Assembly (NCBI GenBank): GCA_016838885.1
Contig: JAEKNW010000236.1
Span: 1-45,953 of the forward strand
Source of the DNA: Candidatus Cloacimonadota bacterium
GTDB lineage: Bacteria > Cloacimonadota > Cloacimonadia > Cloacimonadales > JAFGVF01
DNA length: 45,953 nucleotides
Reading direction: 5' to 3'
The position numbers and the translations under genes were made by a program. Positions 17,151-25,444 of this stretch are shown here, in pieces. The first letter of the stretch is position 1. Every line of letters begins with the position of its first letter. The notes under the pieces were generated by a model. It was not told the DNA's origin. It worked only from the letters and a program-made list of their open reading frames with translations, and made no database searches.

Positions 17151-18063
17151 AAAATTTCTAATTGCCATTGTTATTATCTCAATGGCAATTCTATTTCTTG
17201 TAAGTTGTGGAACTGATAAAGTAGTTAAAGATGATTCACTTGTTACTGAATATAATGAGAATGTCGTCCAGATTGTTACCTGGAACTTAAAAGAGTTCCC
17301 CTTAGCTAGTAGCACTATAAATCAATTACAGTATCATATCCCTCTTTTAAATGCTGATATAATTGCAGTTCAAGAAGTAACTAATACCAATGATTTTAAT
17401 CAGTTGGGCTTATATCTAAATGATTATAGTGTTCTTGCTTCAGAATACTATGTTTATGATGAAAATGATGAAGAGATGTATTATAATCCAATTTTGGGTT
17501 ATATCTATAATCACAACAGAGTTACAGTAAATAGTACTTATGAAATTTTAAGAAATGATAGCAGAATGTTTCCCCGAGAACCCTATGTCTTAGATATTAC
17601 ATGGAACAATGTTGATTTTATTATTATCAATAACCACTTGAAGGCAGGTGGAGATAATGTGATAGATGAATGGGATTCTTGGGATGAGGAAGTAAGACGT
17701 CGTGATGCTCTAAATAGCTTACATATTTATATTAATGAAAATTATTCTAATGATAATGTAATCTTGTTGGGTGATTTTAACGACCAATTTCATGAGATCC
17801 CAGAAACAAATGTCTTTACAACTTTTCTTAATGATGATAATTTTGTCTTTGCAGATTATGAGATGAGTTTAGATACTGCTGATTTCTCATATCCTAACTG
17901 GCCTTCTCATCTTGATCATATAATAATTAATCAAAATCTTATTGAAATTTTTGGCAAACCGCTGTCAGATTGTTATACTATCAAGTATGATAAGAGTATT
18001 AGTAATTATTTTGCTAATATCTCAGATCATAGACCTGTGATTATTAAACTAGATTTTGAGTGA
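17137..18063 (+). CDS. Endonuclease/exonuclease/phosphatase-fold lipoprotein
   Basis: A metal-dependent phosphodiesterase or nuclease of the DNase I-like fold, predicted to be a membrane-anchored lipoprotein in the periplasm. A hydrophobic N-terminus ends in the lipobox FLVSC (C24). Motifs in order: TWNLKEF (N50), IAVQEV (E80), NNHLKAGGDN (H167), LLGDFND (D213, N215), LDHIIIN and SDHRPV (D297, H298). All the active-site residues of the superfamily are present, so activity is expected. Whether the substrate is extracellular DNA, a phosphoinositide-like lipid or another phosphodiester cannot be told. It overlaps the transketolase gene by 14 bases, an unusual pairing that probably reflects shared transcription only. 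Confidence 0.9.
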   Translation: MKLSRKFLIAIVIISMAILFLVSCGTDKVVKDDSLVTEYNENVVQIVTWNLKEFPLASSTINQLQYHIPLLNADIIAVQEVTNTNDFNQLGLYLNDYSVLASEYYVYDENDEEMYYNPILGYIYNHNRVTVNSTYEILRNDSRMFPREPYVLDITWNNVDFIIINNHLKAGGDNVIDEWDSWDEEVRRRDALNSLHIYINENYSNDNVILLGDFNDQFHEIPETNVFTTFLNDDNFVFADYEMSLDTADFSYPNWPSHLDHIIINQNLIEIFGKPLSDCYTIKYDKSISNYFANISDHRPVIIKLDFE

Positions 18064-18233
18064 AGAGTGAAAATAGTTGAATCGTTTATTTGTTGAATCG
18101 TTGAATTAATCAGAAGAATGGAAGACAGAATGAAGCAGATTTAACGTGTTATCAGTGTTGAGAGAATGAAGATAAAAAGTTTTACAAGCTACATATAAGT
18201 TAAAAAAACAATATTTTTTGATTGGAGAGAAAT

Positions 18234-18593
18234 ATGAACAAAAGGATCTTGATTGTTGATGATGATCAATTGCTACGTGATGTTGTAGGGCAATATCTTA
18301 CAAAAAATGGCTTTGAAGTTGTTATCCCAAATAGTGCCCTAGAGACTATTGAAATATTTAACCCAGGCGATTATTCTTTAGCAATCATTGATTTAGTAAT
18401 GCCTGATATCGGAGGGATAGAGTTGATGGAATCCTTGTTATCTAAAGATCCAAACCTTAAAGTTGTTATTATGACAGGCTATCCAACAGTGGACAGTGCT
18501 TACAAGGCTATGGTTGATGGCGTTTTTGAATATATCATAAAACCTTTTAGGATGAAAGAGCTGTTAGAGGTTGCTAAGAAGCTTATTGGATGA
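18234..18593 (+). CDS. Single-domain response regulator (receiver only)
   Basis: A CheY-like phosphorelay protein of 119 aa with no output domain. It has the acidic pair in VDDD near residue 8, the phospho-acceptor D53 in AIIDLVMP, T81 in IMTGYPT and K103 in IIKPF, so all switch residues are present. The ATG at 18234 follows GGAG at six bases; the TTG twelve bases earlier overlaps that ribosome site and is rejected. It sits one base before an acyltransferase gene and is presumably transcribed with it and ddl. The cognate kinase is not adjacent; the two kinases at 30139 and 31788 are candidates. Confidence 0.9.
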   Translation: MNKRILIVDDDQLLRDVVGQYLTKNGFEVVIPNSALETIEIFNPGDYSLAIIDLVMPDIGGIELMESLLSKDPNLKVVIMTGYPTVDSAYKAMVDGVFEYIIKPFRMKELLEVAKKLIG

Positions 18594-18594
18594 G

Positions 18595-19521
18595 ATGGAT
18601 TTAATAGTTAAAACCTATAAAATCACTGATCTACCGGAAATTGATCAGATAACTAAGGTCTATCTTAAACCTAAATTTTTAGCTTTATTAATCAAGTACT
18701 TTAATCTAGATGTGAAATATTTGGTAGTTAAAAATCTCCACACTCAAGATATGGTAGCTGTTACCGTGTCTGTGGAAAAGAAAATCTTGGGAATAGCGTC
18801 CTTAATCAATCCTCATCAACTATACTACCAACCAATTCAAATATTCTCTGCTATCCGTAAATGTCCCAATGAAAATCAACTTCAAAACATAGAGATATAT
18901 AAAAAAATCTCAGAGTATTTCCATCGTTTTTACTTCAGAGTTGAAAAAAATCTTTCACCTGATAATGATGATATTCGTGGTTTTCTCTGGTCAGGGATTT
19001 CTGCTAAACCTCTCTATACTTATAGATTCAATTTAAAATCATATACCAGTGATAATTATTTTAACAGGCAACGGGGAGGTCTGCGAAAAGCTCAAAAAAT
19101 GAACTATAGTTTTTCAAGAGTTCCTGATATAGATAGTTTTTTAAGACTTTTTGAAGGGACAAAACAAAGACAAGATTGGAACTATAAAATGGATGAGACG
19201 ATATTTCATAAATACCTAAATGAGCTTCTAGAGTTAGGTTTTATTGAACAATTCAGTATTTTAAACCAAAATAATGAAGTCATTTCTACGATGTTCTGTA
19301 TTATGGATAAGGATAATAAAATCTTCTACGGTTGGATTACCTCAACACTCACTTCTGAGCTGACTAATGGAGTATCCACTCTACTTATTCATTCAATTTG
19401 TGAACACCTAAAAAAAGACTACGATATCTTTGATTTATGTGGAGCTAACACAGATAGTATCGCAAGATTTAAAGCATCTTTGGGAGCAGAACTGAAAGTT
19501 TTTTATAGAATTCAACTTTAA
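18595..19521 (+). CDS. GNAT-fold acyltransferase of the FemAB/BioF2-like type
   Basis: 308 aa. The C-terminal half resembles the Acetyltransf_6 (FemAB/CelD-like) family. RGGLRKAQKMN is followed by a helical segment, then the sheet NEVISTMFCIMDKDNKIFYGWI, and the typical end YDIFDLCGANTDSIARFKASLGAEL. Members transfer amino-acyl or acyl groups in envelope polysaccharide or peptidoglycan assembly. The position directly before D-Ala-D-Ala ligase fits a cell-wall role, which is inference. The start is ATG 18595, one base after the stop of the receiver gene; an upstream in-frame TTG at 18571 lies inside that gene and is less likely. No signal peptide. Confidence 0.75.
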   Translation: MDLIVKTYKITDLPEIDQITKVYLKPKFLALLIKYFNLDVKYLVVKNLHTQDMVAVTVSVEKKILGIASLINPHQLYYQPIQIFSAIRKCPNENQLQNIEIYKKISEYFHRFYFRVEKNLSPDNDDIRGFLWSGISAKPLYTYRFNLKSYTSDNYFNRQRGGLRKAQKMNYSFSRVPDIDSFLRLFEGTKQRQDWNYKMDETIFHKYLNELLELGFIEQFSILNQNNEVISTMFCIMDKDNKIFYGWITSTLTSELTNGVSTLLIHSICEHLKKDYDIFDLCGANTDSIARFKASLGAELKVFYRIQL

Positions 19522-19590
19522 TTATTGACAATTTTAATCTTCTCTGCATTATTTGTTTATAAGTTAGATATAAATGAGAGAAGAGGATAT

Positions 19591-20514
19591 ATGGAAAAAA
19601 TTATTATTATTGAAGGTGGCTTTTCTAATGAGCGAGAAGTATCTTTAAATACTGCTAATGAGATATTTAAAACACTAAGCTCAGCAGGTTATGAATGCCA
19701 TAAATGCGACCCTGCTAATTTTGCAAGTGTGGAAAATTTTCTACAAACCGTTCGCACTCACAAGCCCAAAATAATCTTTAACGCTCTCCATGGTGGTGAT
19801 GGAGAAAACGGAAATATCCAAGCTTTGTTCGAACAGGCCAAACTACCCTTTACAGGATCAGGTTCTCTCGCTAGTAAAATAGCTATGGATAAATACCTTT
19901 CCAAATTAATTGCTAAAGATTTAAAAATCCCCATTCCTAAAGGGATTATACTCGATAAGAATGATTCTATAGAAAATCTTCTTCTAGATTTTCCAGCTCC
20001 CTATATTGTGAAACCAAATAGCGGAGGCTCATCTCTAGGGATTTCGAAAGTTGAAAAAAGAGAAGATTTGATGGATGCTATTGTGTCTGCTTTTAAACAC
20101 GATGATAAGATTTTGATTGAAGAGTTTATACCGGGTAAAGAAATAACAGTTACTATTTTAGGAAGTAAAACATACCCTGTTATTGAGGTAAGACCTAAAG
20201 CAGGTTGGTATGATTACCAGAATAAATACACTAAAGGAAACACTGAATACATCTGTCCTGCTGAAATTTCAGAAGATTATAGTAGCAAAGTACAAGAAAT
20301 GGCTTATAATTTCTTCAGCAGAATATCAGGTAAAGTATATGGAAGAGTAGATTTTAGATTTGATGGCAAAGATTTTTATTTTCTTGAAGCTAATACTCTT
20401 CCGGGGATGACTTCGTTAAGTCTAACTCCAATGGCTGTAAAAGCCAAAGGAATTGATTTTAAAACACTACTAACCGAAATAATAAAATTATCTCTTTCTA
20501 AGGAGGAGTTATGA
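19591..20514 (+). CDS. ddl: D-alanine--D-alanine ligase
   Basis: ATP-grasp enzyme that makes the D-Ala-D-Ala dipeptide for peptidoglycan; cytoplasmic. 307 aa, the usual length. Motifs: IEGGFSNEREVSLNTA at the N-terminus, FNALHGGDGENGNIQ, the ATP-grasp PYIVKPNSGGSSLGIS, EEFIPGKEITV, YDYQNKYTKG (omega-loop tyrosine and lysine) and the metal-binding GRVDFRFDGKDFYFLEANTLPGMT. The start is ATG 19591 behind AGAGG; an in-frame TTG at 19525 would add a hydrophobic stretch foreign to the family. The end overlaps the next ATG (ATGA), and the ribosome site of the next gene lies in the last codons of ddl. Confidence 0.95.
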   Translation: MEKIIIIEGGFSNEREVSLNTANEIFKTLSSAGYECHKCDPANFASVENFLQTVRTHKPKIIFNALHGGDGENGNIQALFEQAKLPFTGSGSLASKIAMDKYLSKLIAKDLKIPIPKGIILDKNDSIENLLLDFPAPYIVKPNSGGSSLGISKVEKREDLMDAIVSAFKHDDKILIEEFIPGKEITVTILGSKTYPVIEVRPKAGWYDYQNKYTKGNTEYICPAEISEDYSSKVQEMAYNFFSRISGKVYGRVDFRFDGKDFYFLEANTLPGMTSLSLTPMAVKAKGIDFKTLLTEIIKLSLSKEEL

Positions 20515-21617
20515 AGAGGATAATAGTTTTTCTCCTATTTGTTGTTTTTACCAGTTTAATTTTTGCTAATAATGCTTATGATTTACAATTTACTTGTACA
20601 CAACCAATATTAAATGTTTTAAAAGTAAGTTACTTTGACCCTGCTGCACCTTTCTCCCAACCTATAATCCTATGTTTAAGGATTGATTTGCCAGATGGGT
20701 TAACTAATGCAACAGCAGACTACGAACTAGAGGTTGATTTTTTCTGGAATAGTGGTCGTCTAACAGGTACTACTCTTACTCCGGTTGATAATATTATTAA
20801 TCCAAACGGAACATTTATTAACGTAACAAATCAACACTTGATAACCGCCTCAACCAACAATTATTTTGAGGCTGATGGTAGTTTCTCTTTTGATGACATA
20901 GTCGATAGTAATAGCCAGTTTAAAGACTTTGTTTTAGAAACAGGAAAATTTCCTGATGGTGAATATCGGATAGATATTACCCTTATCCCTAGATCATCAG
21001 GCTATATCGGGGACAATGGCAGTATTACATTCCAAGTTAGGGGAATTCAATCTGTAAGAGTTATATCTCCTGGAGTTATTGCAGGAGCGGCTAATATTCC
21101 AATAATCTTTAAACCAATAATTTTTAACTGGAACACATCCGGTCGTGATAACAATTTTGTTATCGAGATTAAAGAATTTGATCAAGTTTATGAATTAGAC
21201 CCATCAAATATTGAGTTTAATGGGAGATTAGTTGAGCAAGAAGAGGTGACTAATAACACAATTTACACCCCATATTACACTTTCCAAGAGAGTAAATACT
21301 ATGCTTGGCGAGCCAAAGTAAAATTTATCGGAGAAGAGACCCTAAACTTAAATGATCATGAGCAATACATCTCAAGTAATTATCACGTCTTCCAGTTTGG
21401 TTGTGCTCCCAATGTTAATGTCCCCAATGCTTTTCAAGAAGAACTGTTAAATAATCTTCAAAACCTCAATATTGCGGAAATTAATTCACTATTAGATGCC
21501 GGTTATTTCCCTAAAGATGGAATAACTCTAAATGGTAAAACTTACTATGGTAAAGAAGCTGTTGATAAACTAAGAGAGTTGTTTATGACCTACACCATTG
21601 AAGTTAGTATAGAATAG
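20511..21617 (+). CDS. Exported hypothetical protein, 368 aa
   Basis: I do not recognise a named family. A signal peptide (MKRIIVFLLFVVFTSLIFA) is followed by a beta-rich region with short hydrophilic loops. A linker with GIQSVRVISPG and a fibronectin-like segment (FKPIIFNWNTSGRDNNFVIEI ... KYYAWRAKVKFI) come next. The C-terminal 70 residues are helical and hydrophilic (LQNLNIAEINSLLDAGYFP). The pattern of a strand-rich domain, then an Ig/fibronectin-like one, suggests a periplasmic or surface protein. The gene overlaps ddl by four bases and is followed at 13 bases by the double-FecR gene, so it belongs to the same transcript as the envelope-signalling cluster. Confidence 0.75.
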   Translation: MKRIIVFLLFVVFTSLIFANNAYDLQFTCTQPILNVLKVSYFDPAAPFSQPIILCLRIDLPDGLTNATADYELEVDFFWNSGRLTGTTLTPVDNIINPNGTFINVTNQHLITASTNNYFEADGSFSFDDIVDSNSQFKDFVLETGKFPDGEYRIDITLIPRSSGYIGDNGSITFQVRGIQSVRVISPGVIAGAANIPIIFKPIIFNWNTSGRDNNFVIEIKEFDQVYELDPSNIEFNGRLVEQEEVTNNTIYTPYYTFQESKYYAWRAKVKFIGEETLNLNDHEQYISSNYHVFQFGCAPNVNVPNAFQEELLNNLQNLNIAEINSLLDAGYFPKDGITLNGKTYYGKEAVDKLRELFMTYTIEVSIE

Positions 21618-21630
21618 AGAGAGGATAAAG

Positions 21631-23004
21631 ATGAAAAAAATATTAACAGTTTTTTTATTATTACTATTTTCCTGCTTTTTGATAGCAGAAGATATAGCCC
21701 TGTTTACGAAAATCGAAGGTGAGATTTACTCTGAAGCAGACACTACGAAGATTCTATATAAAGCTGGTGATCTTATCCAGAATAATACTACCATTTCATC
21801 TGGAGCGGATTCCTATGCCTTAGTTTATTACAAGTTCACTAAAGGTTCATTAAGAATTTTTCCAAATTCAGCTGTGAACATTGTTAGTGTCGATAGTCTT
21901 AACACTAAAGTTATGCTTAGTGGTGGTAAAATTCTCACAGACTTGCAAGAAAAGCTCAAGGGATCCTACACTGTTGAGACAAACTCTACCGTTGCATCGG
22001 TTCGAGGTACTGCCTTTGAAGTTCTTTTAACTGAAGAGGGCACTGATATCAATGTTGTTGAAGGTAATGTCGAAGTTTTGAATAAGATATCTGGAAATAC
22101 TCACAGTTTGGGGGCTAACCAAAGATTATTATCTCGTAATAGTGGAGAGTTAATAGAGCTTACTCCTGAAGGTAATCCTATCCCGGAAGAAACTGAAGAA
22201 GAGATAGAAGATACATCAGATACTGACACAAATCAGAGTAGTGGGGAAGGCTTAAATTTACCAAGTATTGGACTTCCTTCTATACCATCATCTTCAACAC
22301 CTCAGGTGGTAAAAAGTGAACCAAAAACACCCAAAGAAGAGCCAGTAAAACCAGTTGAGGAGAAGACAATTGAAGAGCCAAAACAAAGCACTAGTGCTTT
22401 TCCTGTAGCTGTGGTCTTAAAGGTTAAAGGTGAACTTACTCTGATTAGAGGTAACCAAGAGCTAGACTGTCCTGTTGGAACAACTTTAGAAAATCGTGAC
22501 ATGGTCAGAACAGACAAAAATTCTTTAGCTTTAATTACTTTTGTAGATAATAGCAGCCAGATTAGAGTCTTCTCTAATAGTGAAGTAGTAATAAATGTTG
22601 ATCAAGATAATGAAGTGCTTAACAAAAATCTAAAATTAGAGGAAGGTTCAATCCTATCTAAAGTTAATAAAAGAATTGTGGGAAAATACTCAGTTTCCAC
22701 AACATCAACTATTGCATCAGTCAGAGGTACAGAGTTCTTGGTTGAGTTTAAAGACGGTATAACTAAGGTTACAGGTTTTTCCGGTAAGGTAGAGGTTGAA
22801 AATCTTAACTCAAAAGAGAAAAGCTTGGTAACTGAAGGAAATACTGTTACTTCCACCCAAGAAGGGGAATTAGATAGACAGGAGACAACAGAAGTTCCAG
22901 CTGAAGTTAATGAAGAGCTCGAAACTAGTGAGACAGATAACACAATGAGAATCCAGTTCGAAAATGAAGAGGGTTCAGTGAAGACAATTATCTTAGAGTT
23001 TTAG
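21631..23004 (+). CDS. Exported protein with two FecR domains
   Basis: 457 aa with a signal peptide (about 1-19) and two FecR-like beta domains. The first (about 48-150) has FTKGSLRIFPNSAV and STVASVRGTAFEVLLTEEGT. The second (about 262-400) has SQIRVFSNSEV and STIASVRGTEFLVEF. The ASVRGT-F signature repeats exactly in both, so they arose by duplication. An acidic and proline-rich linker (about 185-260, with PKEEPVKPVEE) separates them, and the tail is acidic. Periplasmic FecR domains pass signals across the membrane in iron regulation; stand-alone double forms like this are common near CHASE2 cyclases, and one lies two genes downstream. No sigma factor is nearby, so classical FecIR regulation is unlikely. 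Confidence 0.88.
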   Translation: MKKILTVFLLLLFSCFLIAEDIALFTKIEGEIYSEADTTKILYKAGDLIQNNTTISSGADSYALVYYKFTKGSLRIFPNSAVNIVSVDSLNTKVMLSGGKILTDLQEKLKGSYTVETNSTVASVRGTAFEVLLTEEGTDINVVEGNVEVLNKISGNTHSLGANQRLLSRNSGELIELTPEGNPIPEETEEEIEDTSDTDTNQSSGEGLNLPSIGLPSIPSSSTPQVVKSEPKTPKEEPVKPVEEKTIEEPKQSTSAFPVAVVLKVKGELTLIRGNQELDCPVGTTLENRDMVRTDKNSLALITFVDNSSQIRVFSNSEVVINVDQDNEVLNKNLKLEEGSILSKVNKRIVGKYSVSTTSTIASVRGTEFLVEFKDGITKVTGFSGKVEVENLNSKEKSLVTEGNTVTSTQEGELDRQETTEVPAEVNEELETSETDNTMRIQFENEEGSVKTIILEF

Positions 23005-23013
23005 GAGGTTATG

Positions 23014-25437
23014 ATGAAAAAGATTATACTATTTATCTTATTAACATTAAGTATTGCACTATATTCTGAGATAACTATTGATCATAATGAACCATTTTTA
23101 GGCTATAAAGAATCTACTTTAAGCTTAGATATCAATCTAGATGGAACATGGCAGGATGCTTTTGAGTTAGTTATCTACTATCGAGAGAGAGGAGAAGTGG
23201 CTTTTGAAAGTATCAATGTTGATCTTCAATCAGGTCAAAATGGAGAATTTCGGGTTTTCTTACCAATATCTGAGCTTGCGCGTGGCTTGGAGTATTTCAT
23301 TGAACTAAAAACAAAAAACAATGAGATCTTAACCTATCCGGCTGACCAACCATCTCTTAACCCAATTATGGTTCAGATTATTGAAAGAGTGATAAGCAAC
23401 GATTTTGTAATTCTCAATGATCTAACTGATGTAGAAGAAGGAGAAGATTTTTCTTTATCAGTTTCACTTTTTAATCTCAAAGACAAGGTAGATCTTAATA
23501 CAATTGAGCTTTTTATAGATGGAAGAAATGTTACAAGAGACGTAATTATTACTCCAACTCTATTAGTCTACAATGTAAAAAGGATTAGAAAATCTTTTAC
23601 CTTTCAAATTAGAGCTACAACAATCAGTGGAGAAGTGTTAGACTCCGGAGAGCAATCTGTTCGAGTAAAACAGAAAATGTTCACCTATGAACTTCCTTAT
23701 AATATTAGAGGAAGTGCCAATTACAAAGGAAATTCTAATAAGATTTCTTACGATAATACAGATAATCAAAGTAGCGAAGAGTCAACAAACACCCATAGTA
23801 CTATTTTTAGTTTAAGTGGACATAATAAATATACTCGAATGAATTCAAGAATCTACTTGTCTTCTCTAGAAGATTCTAATAGGCAAGCAGTTAATCGTTA
23901 TTCTTTTGATTTGCGTATCCCTTTTCTGGAATTTTATTTAGGTGATAAAACTCCTTATGTTTCAGAGTTCACTATGAATAGCACCAATATCAGAGGTTTA
24001 GGAAGTAAATTAGATTTTAAATACCTTGTTTTAGAGGGATATTGGGGAGATAGTGCTAGAGAAATATCTACTCAAGAAGAAGAAGGATACTATATCCCAG
24101 GTACTTTCAAGAGAGAGTCTGGGGCTATTAGGTTAGCCTTAGGGAATAAAAATGCTTTTCAGTTTGGTGTTAACCTAGCAAAAAGTAAGGATAAGATATC
24201 GTCCTTAGAATACTCTGACTATTATAGACCTAATAACAGATTTTCTAAAGAAGAAGACGAAACCGATATACAGATAATTAACCCAATAGACAACATAGTA
24301 TTAAGTACTGATGTTAGATTATCAAGTCCTAGTAAATTATTTAATCTTGGTGCTGAATTCGCAATGAGTGCTTATAATTCAAACATCATTGATGGAGCAA
24401 TATCTCAAGAAGAATTAGAAGAGGATACGGGTGCTGATCTTCCTTTTGACCCTGAATCCTTAGACGGTTTCTTTATTATCAATAAGAATACTGAGCCTCT
24501 AAGCTTATCTGCTGCAAATTTAGCTTATAATTTATACTCCAGTATGTACATAGCGGGTAATTTATTTAGCTTTAATTACAAAAGAGTGGGGAGTGCTTTT
24601 AATTCGATAAGCGCTAGAAATATCAACACTGATACCCAAGAATTTACTTTTGCTGACAATATAAACTTCCATAACACAGTCTTTGTTGATTTCTCTTATA
24701 GTAGAGTTAGTGATAACTTATCTGAGAATTTGGCAACAACTAATGAATATTCAAATTATAGATTAAACTCAATTTTCAGAAGAGATAAATTCCCCGTAAT
24801 AAGGTTGAATTTTAACAAAGGAAGAACAAGTATAGCAAATAACGATGAGTTTGAGATTCATGAGAATTTTGATGAAGCTCAAGAATTTAGAACTACTGCT
24901 TATGGTGGTGGAATTGGCTATACTTTTGATATGATACCTTTTATTCCATTTAGTTTGGATTTAGACTATCAAAACAGTTTGGATGAAGATGATTTAAAAA
25001 ACTCCTATGAATTTGAAAACCAAAGTTACTATATCAGGTATCGTTCCAAAATGACTCATATTCCTCTCTCTACAGAGGTCAGTTATAATCTAACAAATTC
25101 AACAGGATTTACAGCAGGTTCAAGCCAATCCAAAGAAGATCAAGATGAACTTAGTGAGGAAGAATGGAAACAATCCTCAATGAGATTCAAACTTCAATAC
25201 GAGTGGGATTCTTTAAGAATAGTTCCTTTCTTTGATTATCGATTAACAAATAATGAAAGTGAAATTGATGCTTCAAAAGATAATAGTTACACTGCTACCT
25301 CACTAGGATTGAGTTATTATCCATTCAAGTTAACATCATTAACAAGTAGTATTACTTTTAAAGATAGATCTTATGAGACTGAGGGATCAGATTATTCTGC
25401 TGTAAATTGGTATCTAAATATCTCACAGAAATTCTAA
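23014..25437 (+). CDS. Putative outer-membrane beta-barrel protein
   Basis: Signal peptide (KKIILFILLTLSIALYS), then about 200 residues of Ig-like beta domains (LSLDINLDGTWQDAFELVIYYRERGE). The rest is an alternating amphipathic strand pattern ending in aromatic F, typical of outer-membrane barrels (final residues NWYLNISQKF). No named family recognised. The second ATG (23014) is chosen because AGGAGG lies five bases upstream of it, against two for the first. The ribosome site overlaps the FecR gene stop, so the two are coupled. Its place between the FecR protein and the CHASE2-cyclase suggests it reports on, or is controlled by, the same envelope signal. Confidence 0.75.
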   Translation: MKKIILFILLTLSIALYSEITIDHNEPFLGYKESTLSLDINLDGTWQDAFELVIYYRERGEVAFESINVDLQSGQNGEFRVFLPISELARGLEYFIELKTKNNEILTYPADQPSLNPIMVQIIERVISNDFVILNDLTDVEEGEDFSLSVSLFNLKDKVDLNTIELFIDGRNVTRDVIITPTLLVYNVKRIRKSFTFQIRATTISGEVLDSGEQSVRVKQKMFTYELPYNIRGSANYKGNSNKISYDNTDNQSSEESTNTHSTIFSLSGHNKYTRMNSRIYLSSLEDSNRQAVNRYSFDLRIPFLEFYLGDKTPYVSEFTMNSTNIRGLGSKLDFKYLVLEGYWGDSAREISTQEEEGYYIPGTFKRESGAIRLALGNKNAFQFGVNLAKSKDKISSLEYSDYYRPNNRFSKEEDETDIQIINPIDNIVLSTDVRLSSPSKLFNLGAEFAMSAYNSNIIDGAISQEELEEDTGADLPFDPESLDGFFIINKNTEPLSLSAANLAYNLYSSMYIAGNLFSFNYKRVGSAFNSISARNINTDTQEFTFADNINFHNTVFVDFSYSRVSDNLSENLATTNEYSNYRLNSIFRRDKFPVIRLNFNKGRTSIANNDEFEIHENFDEAQEFRTTAYGGGIGYTFDMIPFIPFSLDLDYQNSLDEDDLKNSYEFENQSYYIRYRSKMTHIPLSTEVSYNLTNSTGFTAGSSQSKEDQDELSEEEWKQSSMRFKLQYEWDSLRIVPFFDYRLTNNESEIDASKDNSYTATSLGLSYYPFKLTSLTSSITFKDRSYETEGSDYSAVNWYLNISQKF

Positions 25438-25444
25438 GATAATT

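Noticed and set aside
21631-23004. FecI-FecR iron regulation
   Set aside because: No ECF sigma factor or TonB receptor is adjacent and the FecR domains are in an exported protein without the cytoplasmic N-terminal part.
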